Assembly: GCF_030052815.1 (NCBI RefSeq)
Contig: NC_079505.1
Coordinates: 64,961,399 to 65,025,398, forward strand
Length of the DNA stretch: 64,000 nt
Reading direction: 5' to 3'
Source of the DNA: Hevea brasiliensis
Lineage: Eukaryota > Streptophyta > Magnoliopsida > Malpighiales > Euphorbiaceae
A program made the position numbers and the translations under genes. Shown here piece by piece: positions 1 through 13,000 of this stretch; the first letter of the stretch is position 1, and each line of letters starts with the position of its first letter. The notes beneath the pieces were generated by a model. It saw nothing but the letters and a program-made list of their open reading frames with translations. It did no database searches and was not told the origin of the DNA.

Positions 1-1294
1 AATGATATGGGTAGCATAATTGAGGCAGCTGCATAGCTAAATGGTACTGGGATCTCACCAACCATGAAACAACCCTATCTTTACATCTGTTGATCTAGTT
101 GAGCATCAGATGGATCGTCATCATCACCCTATCCTGTAGGGTGGATTGATTCAATTGGTATATCAGCTGAGGGTGGTTTGGAGTATTTGATGTAGAAGTC
201 AAACTTGCCTGATGATTAACCAAGCAAATCCCACTCCTAAGTTGATTGTGATTGAGGCTCTTCTTTATCTTGATTCTGATTTTTAGTGTTGTTCTTAGTA
301 CCAAAGTCCCTCTTGTGGCATTGTTTGGCTCTCAGTCACTATAACCTTCTTTTCTGTGTCCTGGTTAGTAGCTTAGGAAACTTCTAATGCGAAACCAAAT
401 TCCAATTATCGATAGTTGAGTCTCTAGATGGTACTACAAAGCAAACCTTTCCTTCTGTTGCATTTAGCTTCTGATGCCCAGGTTCTATGGTCTATCTCAC
501 AGGTGCAACCTTCTTTGTTGGTCTCATTTGTTATCTACCAAGAACTTTGTAGATCTATTGTTTAGGAACCTAGGCCAGCTTCAGCTTTGGTCCATCATTC
601 TTCTGTGTCTAATTTTTGGCTTTCCCAATCCCTAAAAGTGCCTTCAGATCAATATTGTTGATATTAAACCTTGCCACTAGTGGAAATAGGTCCTCATCTA
701 TCAACATTAAGTTTTTGCTCTTCCTTGGGAATTTGAGAACACCCTTGTTGATCTTATCCTGGACCAAAATTTTGAATGAGTCCAAACATCATGGTATTTG
801 CAGTAGTCTATACACTTCAAATCTTCTTTAGATGGCATCTTGTGTCCTTGTGGAAGAGTTAAAAACTTTTCCTGTAAAAGAAAGTTAAAAATCTTCTCCA
901 CCTTTATTATGTCAAAAGAATACTATTACTAGGGTAGTAGAGGGTTAGAAAAGGCTTTTCTCTATGGTTCTGGAGGTTTTACCGATTTAGCTAAAATAAG
1001 ATAGACATAACTTCCCATATAAATGAAATCAGTAATACTCACATTACAAAAGGTTTCCTAAAAATATGTGCCCATGGAGATCTTCCTTTTGTGGCTTTAT
1101 TCCCTAAGCCATTCCTCATAGCCTGTTAATTTCACAGTAAGCTTAAAGAAGTCCCCAAATTCCATGCTTTAAAACTTCTTCCTAACTTTAATATCCAAAC
1201 CACCTTGGGCAACTTGAAAAACTCATATTCAGGTAAAAATATTTTGCACCTATTATGCATATTCTTGAATTTAGTAATGTATAAGTCTACAGAT
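1..1294 (-). pseudogene. gag remnant, C-terminal part (element G, Ty3/gypsy-like)
   Basis: Continuation of the minus-strand gag at 4575-5225 after the SOLO-1 insertion is removed. Seen: a stretch at about 1230-1290 reading YITKFKNMHNRCK followed by LPEYEFFKL, which is the end of a retrotransposon capsid domain. A second stretch at 901-707 reads MEKIFNFLLQEKFLTLPQGH and then CKYHDVW, a block typical of the C-terminal gag region of plant Ty3/gypsy elements. Stops and frameshifts separate the pieces. About 95-600 is degenerate and probably gag-protease linker. The family role would be to form the particle shell and package RNA. Protease and pol would lie to the left, outside the window. Clade not determined; a Tat- or Athila-like element is possible. 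Confidence 0.7.
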
Positions 1295-1463
1295 TGTAAC
1301 ATCCTCACTGTAGCAATTTCGTACATTTTACTGTTTCGGTGATTGGTGTAGGTCCGGACAGCTAGAACGTCTGGAAAAATATTTTGACTAAAGTGAAGAG
1401 TCATAAATAACTCAAATAATAATAAGAAAAATTTAAAAAAAAATTTAGAAATAAAATACAACC

Positions 1464-1510
1464 AAGTTAAATTAGCCGGTGCCCTAGCGATGGGTAACCC
1501 AGTGGGAAGT
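1464..1510 (+). promoter_or_regulatory. 5S rRNA-like block in SOLO-1
   Basis: Contains GTTAA, then AGCGATGGGTAACC, then TGGGAAGTT, in the order and spacing of the 3' half of plant 5S rRNA. It begins about 170 bp from the LTR start, in LTR sense orientation. Promoter activity is inferred only. Confidence 0.6.
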
Positions 1511-3390
1511 TGCGGTTTTCGCAGCTAGAGGCCCTAAACCCAGGGGAAAATTCATGAAATAATTTTTGAGACTCCAGAGAAGAGTCATTGAGGTTTCTAT
1601 GGCATTAGAATGCCAAGAAAAGGCTTAGAAAAATTTTTCGATTGGTACAGACGATTTTGGCTCAATAAGCCAAACGGAGGGCATTTTGGTCATTTCATCT
1701 TCAGAGATGATTTTTGACCGACTTGTCCAATTAAGTAAATAATTATTATCATCTAAAATATGAATAAATATTGCTGAAAACTGAATTGAAAATGGGTAGT
1801 AAAGAAAAGAAAAGAAAATAAAAGAAAATAGGAAATATGACATCACATGATGTCATTAGTTAGGTCTCCACCAATCACAACTCAACAAGCCAATTAAAAG
1901 GAGATAAATTAGACAAAAATTGACAAACAATCTGTATCTTCTCACCATGGGCAGCCGAACCAAAGAGAAAAAGAGAGGAAGACCACCATTAAAGCTCCAA
2001 ATGAGCTTGATTCCCTAGCCAACTACACCATAAAACCTCACCCTCTCTTCACAAAAAATTTCCCTTACCACTAGAGCAAGACTTGGGTAGCAATTAGAAG
2101 AAGAGAAAGTGGAAGAAAGTGAGGTGTGAACAAGCTTAGAAAATCACCAAAGAGGTTAGTGCCATATTCTTTGCTTTTACATCTTTCTAAACATGAATTT
2201 GAGCTAAGTTAAGTTGAAAATTTGATAAAAATTGAATTAATGAGGCATGATTATGTTCCATGAAATTTTGGCAGCCTTGACATGAGTTAGGGTTAGGAGA
2301 ATTCTTTGATTTAAAGTGACATATTAGCTGCCCCTAGTATAAATTATATGATTAGTATAGCAAATTAGGAGTAAGATGCATGAATTTGAGGCTTGGTCAA
2401 TTAGGGTTAGGGTTTTGAAATTTAATTTTGGTGGTGGATGAAAATGGACATAAACTAAAGTTGTAATGGTCAATTAGTGACCATTTGGCTATGTTTGATT
2501 AGGAAGTGAAGTGATTTGTGCCATGGGAATTGAGGTTAAGTATGCTGTCCAGTGTGCACTGCAGGTGTGGACATGAGTCCAGCATGTTTGGGCAGCTGTA
2601 ATTTGAGTTGTGTAGGTTCAATTGGTGCAAGGCAAATTGAACATGAAATTAGACACATAATGGCACAACTTTGATGGAGGAAACCTATCCAGAAAACAAA
2701 CTTAGGATGCCCTAAAAATTGACCAAATCTGGGTGACTTACATTCTGCCTGGGCAATATGACCAAATGAATAGTATTCTTTCATTTGATCATAACTCAGT
2801 GTAGAAAGGTCCAATTGACCTGAATTTTTGCCAATAGAAATTTGAGACATAGACCTACAACTTTCATGAAGAAAACAAAATCAAATTTTGACTATAACAT
2901 GTCTAAAAACTGACCTGCAATCAGTGTATAAAAACTGCAGAATTGATTCTACCCAGAAATTCTGGAAAAATTACAATCTGGCCAATTATGGTTTTTAGGC
3001 CATAACTTGAGTTACAAAACTCCAAATGGAGTGATTTAAAAAAAGAAATATAACTAGACACAATAAGAAACAACTTTGATGAAGAACATTTGGCCAAATT
3101 CTCACTGTAAAATGGCCTAATAGAACAGTGAACTCTAGCACCAAAAACTGAAATTTCTGATTTATTTTCCATTGGTTAGAAGTATGGATTGGTAACTAAT
3201 GCCAACACTTTTGGGAACCAAAATGTGGTAAATCTACGTGATTAAAACTCATGTAACTATTATATATGAGAAAGTCAATATTTTGACTTAAATGACCAAA
3301 TGAATAGTAACCTTACATGTTAAGTATAAATATTCAAGAAATAACTTTGTAATATGCCCTAGTAGGCCTAATGTGATTGGTTTGGATAGG

Positions 3391-3402
3391 TTGGCATGCC
3401 AA
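3391..3402. repeat. 12-bp palindrome TTGGCATGCCAA (SOLO-1)
   Basis: Perfect palindrome beside a cluster of short GGC...GCC inverted repeats (about 3440-3540). The same palindrome occurs in all six group II LTRs in the window. Confidence 0.7.
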
Positions 3403-4574
3403 TAGGTTTCTGATAGCAGTACTGCGTATGATGTATGGCTCCATGCCATTCTGTGATATGATAGCCTATGGCTATACTGATTATGATATTATACTTGGCT
3501 TTATGCCTTATTGCTTTTATAACTTATTAGCCATTCTGTCTGCACACCGAGAGACACATTGTGACTGTTGGTGTGACGGCGTGAGGTACCTGGTTCCCAG
3601 TGCTAGTTTACCCATTTATCTAGTCCGATCAATTTGTATAGGTTACTTGGGCATGGAAAAGTATAAATGTAATTGAATTGATTATTAAAGAAAGTAAGAA
3701 AATTAAATATCAATATAAAGAATAAGAATGATTACAACAATAAAAAGAGGCTCAAAATCATCAAGAAAACGATTAATAAAATGCTAGAAAGAGTTAATAT
3801 CATAAAATGTAATTAGCCTTCGACTAAACAGTAAGTTAGTAATTATTTATTTCTTATAGGCATGGTAACTAGGAAATTTTTACTTTTATTTGTATATTAT
3901 ATTTTCTTTTATTATTGGCACTACTAAGCTTTATGCTTAGCGCATCGCTTTTGCAACGCGTAGGTATTGAAGATTTGGCCAGAGAGCCCTACAGACCACA
4001 ATCTGGGTGAGACTTGTATATAGATCTACATAGTGTCCATGTCACCTCACAGGCTATAGTGCATTGGTAGGACACTAGGTCCCATTTTGGTATTTTATAA
4101 TATTTATATTGTTTGTAATTAAACTTTTATTTTCTCATGTATAAATTGAAACTTATGTAATATAATTTGGAATGAATATCAGTATTTGTAAATTTGGGTT
4201 TATAAATGAAATGTACATGATTATGATGTTAAAATGAATGAATGGAAATTGGAAGAATTTTTGAGAATTGATGTGAAGATTTGGATTTGTGGAATTGAAT
4301 AACTATAAGAAGTGTTTTTCACAAGTTCCGAAGAACTGTTTTATCCATTTGTAGTCGGTATTCCACCAGATTTTCTATAAAATTTTTGGAATCCCAAATG
4401 AATTTATAATTTCAATAAATGACTTAAATGAGTTAAATTTCACAAATTGCACTTCATATCCATGAATAAATAAATTAAGGAAGGATAAAAATGATTGAGA
4501 TAAAATATGGTGTTCCGGTACACTGTGTGGCATATCTTGCTCGGCCACACTGTAGACGAGTAAGGGGTGTCACA

Positions 4575-5225
4575 CAGATTCTCTTGGCCTTTGGTAAATC
4601 TTAGACAACTCAGCAATAGGCACCTCATGTTAACTTTTGTAAAACTATGTGTGAAATAAGTGCCCCATGTCTTGCTAAGTGTGCACAAATTCTCTAGGTA
4701 AATAAACATACCAAGCAAAAGAAACTATAGTTAGGGAATTAGGAAACAATCTGAACTTAAACATGTCGAAATTTTCATAATTGGCAAGCTCACCATATTG
4801 AATAGTAAACCTACCAATATGTTCTAAGGTAGACTAAATCCCATCTCCTGAGAATAAAGCAAACTTAGGTATCTTGTAAACCTTAGGGTACGGATTATTC
4901 CTATCCACCCAGGTGGGATAGGGTTTGTAAAATTTTGGATGGCCAACTTGTCAAAGCTAGGTCCATACAACTCTTGGACTATAGTCTTAAGGGCTTTACG
5001 GTCAACATGAGGTTTTGGGTGATGAATTATAGGTGCATGCATAGGTGGTAGTGGTGCTACATGATTAATCCTAGCATTCTCTACATTATTGGCTGCATTA
5101 TTCAGGATTGTATTTACATGTGTAGCATTATATATATGTGGGTGAGTGTTAGGATTAGTACCAGCAGATAGATTACCTCCTTGATGACTAATGAATGACC
5201 TCACTGCTTGAGTAGGTGTAAACAT
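4575..5225 (-). pseudogene. gag remnant, N-terminal and core part (element G)
   Basis: Minus-strand gag start of a Ty3/gypsy-like element. From 5225 downward: MFTPTQAVRSFISHQGGN, a low-complexity Asn/His/Pro stretch, then YGPSFDKLAIQNF, which precedes the capsid domain. The capsid follows in another frame down to 4575 and includes the ENLCTLSKTW and FTKGQENLCD segments. The reading continues at 1294 once SOLO-1 and one copy of CAGAT are removed. At least one frameshift lies near 4820-4850, so the gene is dead. The ATG at 5223-5225 is taken as the start because the primer site lies about 500 bp upstream, a normal leader length. Clade uncertain. Confidence 0.7.
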
Positions 5226-5731
5226 TAGAATTGCTTCTCTCCTATGAGATGGTTAGCAGCACGATTCCTCCTGAGTTGGAGTTGTTTGCACCCCATTGGA
5301 CTCAAATTGGTTAGCCAATAGATGGCTAGCCACATTTAATGTCTGCCCTCTAAGTGATCTAGCTTCAGGTGAATTTCTTCTAGACCCTTTACTAACCTAT
5401 TCCAATTAAACAGATAAAGATTTGAAACTAGCTTCAAAAGTAACCTTGATATTGGCTCCAATTTTGGTGAGTGACTTATTGAGCAATTTGAGCACTAATG
5501 CTAGCTATGTCGAATGTGATTGAAGTCACCTCTTGTGCTGGGGGTGACTCGTTGTTAGGATCTTATTATTCGATCTTATTGAGATTGAGATTAGCTTCAT
5601 CAGCTACTCTTTCAAGGCCAGACTCTTTAGCTTCTCTTTTCATAAAAACTTCTTGTTTTAGGCATGATGAACAAAACACTTGTGTGCAAATTATGATATT
5701 TGAATGAGAATAATAAGATGGTAGAAATGTA
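5226..5731 (-). other. Leader between primer site and gag of element G
   Basis: About 500 bp with no coding signal that I trust. It lies between the primer binding site (5732-5749) and the gag start at 5225, as expected for a retrotransposon untranslated leader. Confidence 0.5.
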
Positions 5732-5749
5732 GTCCCACTGGGTGTGCCA
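5732..5749 (-). other. Primer binding site of element G
   Basis: The plus strand reads GTCCCACTGGGTGTGCCA. Its CCA end is what the 3' end of a tRNA looks like, so on the sense (minus) strand this is a TGGCACACCC-type primer site. It differs from the initiator-Met sites used by elements A, D, E and F, so G is another lineage. The tRNA species was not determined. Confidence 0.6.
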
Positions 5750-5755
5750 AATCAC

Positions 5756-6779
5756 TGTTTCCCTATGAAATTAATTTTACTCAATTTACACATGTCAAAA
5801 ACACATATGGCCTTTCATCACGTGTAAACTAGATTACAAGCATGCTAGAGACGCGTGTGATCCCAATATGAAATAAATGTGTACCAGTCTGACTTTTTAA
5901 AAGGACGATTGATGAGAAAGAAAGGACCTAATTTTCCCTTGGGTTCCCTAACTAAACTAGGATGTACTTTGTTAGGATCTCTACTTGTTTAACTTTTATG
6001 AAATTAAAAAAGGACTTGATCACTTGAGAAAAATAGAATGAGATCTTGTGCATTGAAAAGTAAAATTATGCATGAAAAGTAAATTGATCATTGCAAAAAA
6101 TATAAAAATTACATTGGCAAGATAAATTGAGCACTAAATTGATTGCTTTATAGCAAAAGTAAATTTGTGAGTTAAAAATGAAAATTGATTGCTTTCAAGA
6201 AAAGTAAATTTGAGCATAGAAAGTAAATGATCACTTGACAGGAAATTTAAATCATTCATAAAAAAGTAAATTGGACATTAAAAATTAAATGGGCTTATTG
6301 CTTAAAAGAAAATATGAACAGGAAAGTAGTAATTTGCATTAAAGATTGAAAAGTTCGCTTACTGGAATTAAAATATGTCCAGGGAAAATGTAAAATGATC
6401 TCTTTGAATTGAAAATAAAAGACTGATTGCTTGAATAGAAAAATAAAAACTGCTTGAAAAATGTAAAAATTGTTGAACTAGAAAAAATTTGAGCTAAGAC
6501 ATTGTATCTGTTAGGTGTTGATTGATTGGCTGTGTGGTTTTTTGCTTCTACCCTGCATGTCAATTTATAAAGAGGCTTTGCTTGGTGGCAGAGCGAGGCG
6601 GCCACCACTTCTCCACTGCTAGTCACCTTTTTCTCTCACTAGCCCACTACTTTCATAACCACGAAGTAACTCCCATAACCATCCACTTCTCCCATAACCA
6701 CCTACTACACCACTTATTTACTTGCCCACTTGGCCATTACTCTACTCCCATGCTTATCTTCAATAGATATTTTTAAACA
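5756..6779 (-). repeat. Tentative 5' LTR of element G
   Basis: The segment next to the primer site begins TGTTT on the plus strand. The best matching end is AAACA at 6775-6779, giving about 1.0 kb with short inverted ends. The other LTR is outside the window, so the boundary cannot be tested. The stretch 6040-6480 is an AT-rich series of degenerate copies of AAAAGTAAATTGA-like units. The right boundary is a guess. Confidence 0.35.
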
Positions 6780-6979
6780 ATAAATAAATAACACTTACTT
6801 GTATGAGTAATTAGTTTTTTTGGACATTATAATTTTGTTACTAAATCCAGGAAAAACTTAACATATTAGGTTCATACTAAACCTAAGCCAGCAGGCTATC
6901 CCAATACACCCAACCTAGAACCTAAAATGTTAAGTGAAAAAACCTGAAATAACATCCAACAAAAGAATATTACATAAAG

Positions 6980-7354
6980 AGCTCGGAGGCTTAGACAAAA
7001 ATGTGAGACTGGTATGAAATATAGCTACCCTAGTTAAAGCATAAGCTGCTACATTAGCTTATCACTTAATCCAAGCTAAGGTCCAATTAGACCCTTGAGA
7101 TAAAAGGTGCTTACTATCATAAATAATATGTTCAAACTTAGACTAATCATCCTGGTTAGAATCAATAGCATCCACCACTACTTTGGCATCCATCTCAATA
7201 TTAATATTATTAATATTACTATTTTTCAACCAAAGAAGGGCCTCTCTAAGAGCAAGAGCTTTAGCTAGACTTGGGGCAAAAATAGTACCTTGGAATCCTA
7301 TGAAGCTCGATATGAAGGAACCATGTGAATCACGCAAGATGGCAGCAAAGGAAG
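6980..7354 (-). pseudogene. LINE ORF2 remnant: RNase H domain
   Basis: The minus strand encodes an RNase H domain of the type at the C terminus of plant L1-like ORF2 proteins. Visible in order: DSHGSFISSFIGF, the helix AKALALREALLWL, then IEMDAKVVVDAI with the catalytic-type Asp. After a stop near 7140 come weaker matches to the final helix (LAWIK, NVAAYALTR) down to about 7000. It is the downstream continuation of the LINE at 21425-22368, split from it by SOLO-2. Between 6780 and 6960 I see only AT-rich sequence with a short T-run near 6816-6823, which could be the LINE 3' end. Degenerate and inactive. Confidence 0.75.
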
Positions 7355-8579
7355 TGTAACACCCCTCACCCGACTACAGTGTAGCCGAGTAAGGCGTGCT
7401 ACATTCGGTGCCAGAGCACCCTAACTTATCTTGCTTTATTCCTTTAATAATTTGATCTCGTTATATTTTAATATCAATTATTTTTCTATGGAAAAACCAG
7501 CGAAGTTTCCTCTATTTTATTAAATCTTGACGTGATTCACTATTCACCTGTTTGAAATTTTCAATAATATTTTCAAATAAAGATCTCATCCATGCTCATC
7601 ATTTCTGATAGTGTCCATACATTTTGATTCTTATTCATTATCATGCATATTCATTCATGGTCATTTCATATATCAAAATTTTCAAATTTCCATTAATTAC
7701 ATAATTTACAATTTACATAATATACAAATTAATTACAATTCCATAATTTATATTTCAACATAATAACTAATTATAAATACATAAAATAACTTTTGTGAGC
7801 CCTATCTACATGCATTGCTGAGGAGGTGACAACCTTGAATACTTCAGACATTACTGCAGATCAGAACTCTAAAATCTCTGTTTAGTATTCGCTGGGTTTT
7901 ACCTTCAGTACCTGCACAAGGAAAACAAATCCATCGCGCTAAGCGTTTCTGCTTAATGGTGCAATAATATAACAAAGAAATAATATACAAAATACAGATG
8001 GAAATAAAATATAGTTCAGATAATTTAGATCTAATTATGCTTCAATAAGGTTTCTAAAATTTAATATCCCTTTTTTTTTCTTAATTTAGTCCTCTTTATA
8101 GGTGCTTAGTTCATAAGATTACAGTAAGAATATACAATATACTAATATTCTAATAGCATTATTCTTAACTTAATATCATTATGCAAGGTACATTTGTAAC
8201 TTTTATTTAAATTATATTTCTATTATTAATCTTTTGCATCATTTAATTCAATACCTTCTAGGTTATCTTAAATTATTTCATAATAATTAAAGTTCCCAGT
8301 GCATTCAATAATAGATAAGTTTTTTTTTTATCATCAATCCAATTCATTTCAATTCTTTCTAGCATTTTATTAATCGTTTTCTTGATGATTTTGAGCCTCA
8401 TTTTATTGTAATCATTCTTTATCTTGATATTTAATCTCCTTACTTCCTTTAATAATCAATTTACTTACATTTATACTTTTTCATGCCCAAGTAATCTATA
8501 CAAATTGACCGGACTGGATAAACGGGTAAACTAGCACTGGGTACCAGGTACCTCGGGCCGTCACACCATCGGTCACAAT

Positions 8580-8739
8580 GTGTCTCCCGGTGTGCAGACA
8601 GAATGGCTAATAAGCCATAAAAGCAATAAGGCATAAAGCCAAGTATAACATCATAATCAGTATAGCCATAGGCTATCATATCGCAGAATGGCATGAAGCC
8701 ATACGCAGTACTGCTATCAGAACCCTATTGGCATGCCAA
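8580..8739 (-). repeat. Short hairpin cluster with TTGGCATGCCAA (SOLO-2)
   Basis: A series of small inverted repeats (ATGGCTAATAAGCCAT, GGCATAAAGCC, ATAGCCATAGGCTAT, ATGGCATGAAGCCAT) ends in the perfect palindrome TTGGCATGCCAA at 8728-8739. It corresponds to the block at 3391-3540 of SOLO-1 in opposite orientation. Confidence 0.65.
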
Positions 8740-10043
8740 CCTATCCAAACCAATCACACTAGGCCTACTAGGGCATATTACAAAGTTATTTCTTGAATAT
8801 TTGTACTTAACATATAAGGTTACTATTCATTTGGTTATTTAAGTCAAAATATTGACTTTCTCATATATAATAGTTACATGAGTTTTAATTACATAGATTT
8901 ACCACATTTTGGTTCCCAAAAGTGTTGGCATTAGTTGCCAATTATTGCTTCTAACCAATGGAGAATAAATCAGATTTTTAGTTTTTTGGGTGCTAGAGTT
9001 CACTATTCCATTAGGCCATTCTACAGTGAGAATTTGGCCAAGTGTTCTTAATCAAAGTTGTTCTTTATTGTTTCTAATTACATTTCACTTTTTGAATCAC
9101 CCTATGTGGAGTTTTCTAGCCCAAGTTATGGCTATTGCACCATAACTGGTCGGATTGCCTTTACCCAGAATTTATGGGCAATTTTTGGTTCTGCCAGATT
9201 TGGTAGTCCAACTTTGGCTAGCAATTTCATTTAGTTAAGTCCAGAATTTGAGTTTGTGTTCTACATAAAAGTTGTTTTCCATTGCTATAAATTTTAGGTC
9301 AATTGGACCTTTCTACACTGAGTTATGACCAAATGAATGAACACTGTTCATTTGGTCATTTTGCCCAGGCAGAATTGGTGCTACCCGGATTTGGTCAATT
9401 TTTTAGGGCATCCTAAGCTTGTTTTCTGGACATGTCTCCTTCATCAAAGTTGTGCCATTATGTGTCTAATTTCATGTCCAATTGGCCTTGCACCAATTGA
9501 ACCTACACAACTCAAGTTATAGCTGCCCAAACATGCTGGACGCACATCCAGACCTGCAGGGTACACAAGGCAGCACACCCAACCTCAAATCCCAAGCCAC
9601 CATTCACTTCAATTCCTCATTATACTCAGCTAAATGGACACTAATTGACCATTAGAACTTCCATTTACCATCAATATGGCCAAACCCTAATATAGCTTAA
9701 AACCCAAATTTTCAAATATCCATTCATGCACATACATCAATTCAACATACTTAATGATATTTAAGCCTCATACCCATGTTCAAGACCACCCATATGCAAT
9801 TTAAATTCATTCAAAACTCATCAACACTTCCATCACTAAGGCTGCCAAAAATTTTAATTGGTCCATACATGGATATGTTCTTTTAATTTTATGAATTTCT
9901 AACTAAATCCATATAACTAACTTCAAATTTAAAGAGAAAAATGTAGAGATATAGCACTAACCTCACTTGTGTCCAACTTGCCCTTGCCTAAACTTCAATT
10001 TCCTTTCACTTCTTGGCTGCCACCATCTTCCTCAAGGTGTGGG

Positions 10044-13000
10044 TGTCACACCCTACTGCTAGTAAGATGTAACATGCTCCCGTAGTACACCTAATGAATT
10101 ACCGTACTTTGCCTACCGGTAATCTATTAAATATACTACAAGGGATTTTAAAACAATTTTCGTTCATTTTTAAATTGGTGGGTAATTTTTTTTTTTTTCA
10201 GATTTTAAAAACCTTTATTTAAAGTCCAAACATAAATTAAATTTTTAGATATTTAAAATCTCCGCAATTTTTATAAAAATTTCGGTAGAGTGCCGTCTGT
10301 ATTTTGAGAAAATAGTTCTTCAAAACCTGAAAATAAAGACACTCCCAATATTTTTCTCAATCACAAGTCCATTATTCAATCTCATTTCACAAATCAACAC
10401 AAGCAACTCAATACACAGTTTAAATTAAATCAAACATTGAAACCTCTCATTAAGGTAACAAAATTAATATTTACATTCATGGGATCATAAAAAATTTAGT
10501 AGTGCAAAACTTTATAAATACATAAAATCTCAAGATAACCTTATAATAATTTGTATTTCATTACAATCCAAAAATATATTACAAAAGAGTTGGTATAACT
10601 GCTCAAAGTAAATTTCATACATACAATTACAGAATTACATCAAAATCTAAAGTACAAGGGTATACCTATGATATACCCGAAGATAGTCTCATTATGCCTT
10701 TTAGTAATCTTGCTCAGCTGCTTTATATTTTCTTTCACCTGCGACAGCATACAAAGCTATCGCTGAGTGGTGAACTCAGTGGTGCACAAACTAATAATTT
10801 AAAACTTAATACAAGTTATGCTTGATAGTTCATAACAAATAAAAATTTAAAATTTCTAAATTCTTCAAAATTCATAACATTCAGAAATCAATATTTTCAT
10901 TCATGCAAATTATTCATTTGAATAACATTTTGATCAAATAGTAACTATTTATCTACGTTTCTTTTAAATCCCGAAACAATACAAAAATATTTTGAATCAC
11001 TGACAATTTATTTATTTCAACCACAATTTATCAAACTATGCATAATTTAAAGGGCGTTGCCAACAATTCACACAGTTGAACCCATGACCCAAAATTCAAA
11101 TAGATGCCGCGTTGTACACCACGATATTTCACACTCTCCCAATAACCGAGGCTAAAGGGAGGAACAAAGACTAGCTAGTATATATGAGTACTCATTCAAA
11201 CTCTTCCCCAATTGGCAAGCCAGAGAGGAAGGAACTCGCCCCATCTAGTGGAGGAGATATCTCACTGGACAAGCTAATGCGAATTCACAACATATTTTGC
11301 CATGTCAACTGTGATTTCAAATCATATTCAAAAAAATTTCTATTTACAAAGTGTTTACAAATCATCAACATATTTAATCATCATAAATTCATGCTCAAGG
11401 TTGGCAACACATCAAACTTAAAATTTACAATCCTCAAAACCATGCAATAAATCCTTAAATGCATAAGAAAATTTACATTTAATTTATACAATTTCATTCA
11501 ACAAATTAAAACCCTCAACACAACAAAATTATAAATCATAAAATAAACTTGTTCAAATCAATTTAGAAGTAAAAAGTAACAAAATAGTTAGTTGTGCACA
11601 AACCTTAAGCGAGTCGCCTCTTGGCCTTGACTCGATTTCTCGGGTTCTTTCTCGGTGTTCTTTTCAACTAAAACACACAGTTTCACAGTGTTTCAGTATC
11701 ATAACTCATCGTAAATCCAAAAATAAATTCAAATTCATTTATACCTAGCTTTAATATGCTAAACTTGGCGTTCTTTAAATTTTGTATTTCGATATTACTA
11801 TTCACGATACTATTCAAGTCAATTTGTTGACTTTCTAAGGCTTAATAGGTATGGGAATTCCAACTTCACCCACATACCACATTTTGGTTACTAAATTTGT
11901 TGGTTTTAGTTGTTTACTAAAATTCTAAGTCTTTTAGGCAAATTTGCAAATTTTCAGTTTTGGGTGTCTTATTTTGCACTATTCCATTGGTCATTTTACT
12001 GTTAGAATTTGGCTAAGCTTTCTTCATAGAAAATGTTCCCTATTGTCTTAACTTTATTCTCCTTCCTGAATCGCTCCAATTGGAGTTTTGTAGCTCAAGT
12101 TATAGCCATTTGAATCATGGCTGGCGGATTGGACTTAACCCAGATTTCTGGGCACCAAACTGGTTCTGGTAGTTTTAAGTCACCAATTTTGGGGTGGCCA
12201 AATGACTTGGTTAAGGGCATAATTTGGGTTTATGTTCATCATAAAAGTTTTAGGTCTATATCTCAGCTTTCCACAGGTAAAATTTCAGGTTATTTAGACT
12301 TGCCTAGCCCAAGTTATGGCCAAATGAACAAATATTACTCATTTGGTCATTTTTGTACAGGTCAGATTGCCTAATTTCAAGTTTGGCCAATTTGTTCACT
12401 ATGCTATGGTCACTTTCTGGGCATGATTCTTGAATGAAAAATGTTTCATTTTGTATCTATTTTCATTCCCAATTGGCCTCATACCAATTGGACTTGTAAA
12501 TTTTTAGTTTTGGTCCCTGAAAGGGACCTTGGTCCTGCTGCCTGCAGCATGACCCTAAGCAATCTGAATTTGCATTTGGTTCCAACACTTCTAACATACT
12601 CCAATTGGTCACAAATGACCATTTCTTAGCTCAAACTAGGTCAAACACACCATTTAACACATTCTCACATTTTTGTCTTCCAAAACCCTAGGTGCCAAAC
12701 CCTAATTTTCATGCTTAGCTCAATTCATGCAATTTAAACATACAAATCACCTATACAACATTAATTCACCAAGATTTCATGTTTAACCTAACTAAACACC
12801 ATCAAACTCTAGGGTACCATGGCTGTTGAAATTTTCTACTGATCATGCATGCAAGATTATTTTCATTTTCTTCACAATTTCCATGCATCTCAACTAAATT
12901 TCAAGTAGTATTTAAAGATTTAAAACCAATTTATACATACCTTGATTTATGGATTCTCTAACTCTCCAAGTCTCCTTCTTTTCTTCTTCTTTTTGTTACT

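Larger units (their letters stand above)
1295..4574 (+). repeat. SOLO-1: solo LTR, group II, plus orientation
   Basis: Starts TGTAACATCC and ends GGGGTGTCACA. It is flanked by the perfect 5-bp duplication CAGAT (1290-1294 and 4575-4579) and interrupts element G's gag in register, so this is a complete solo LTR left by recombination of a full element. It is opposite in orientation to SOLO-2, SOLO-3, SOLO-4 and SOLO-5. Recognisable sub-blocks are a 5S-like block near 1464, a paired TGACATCA-type motif near 1836-1856, a CAAATGAA hairpin near 2760, the palindrome TTGGCATGCCAA at 3391, and a terminal palindrome-like segment near 4545-4565. The plus-strand ORF at 3377-3676 is not considered a gene. 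Confidence 0.9.

Noticed and set aside
3377..3676. 99-codon plus-strand ORF in SOLO-1 with a similar 77-codon ORF at 8461-8694 (minus) in SOLO-2
   Set aside because: Both are in LTR sense orientation and look conserved, but nearly every base difference changes the residue and the frame is broken in SOLO-3, SOLO-4 and SOLO-5. It follows from LTR homology and the hairpin array, not from coding constraint.
11184..11450. 88-codon ORF repeated at 18004-18270
   Set aside because: It is the two LTR copies of element A, antisense to the element; substitutions are mostly amino-acid changing.
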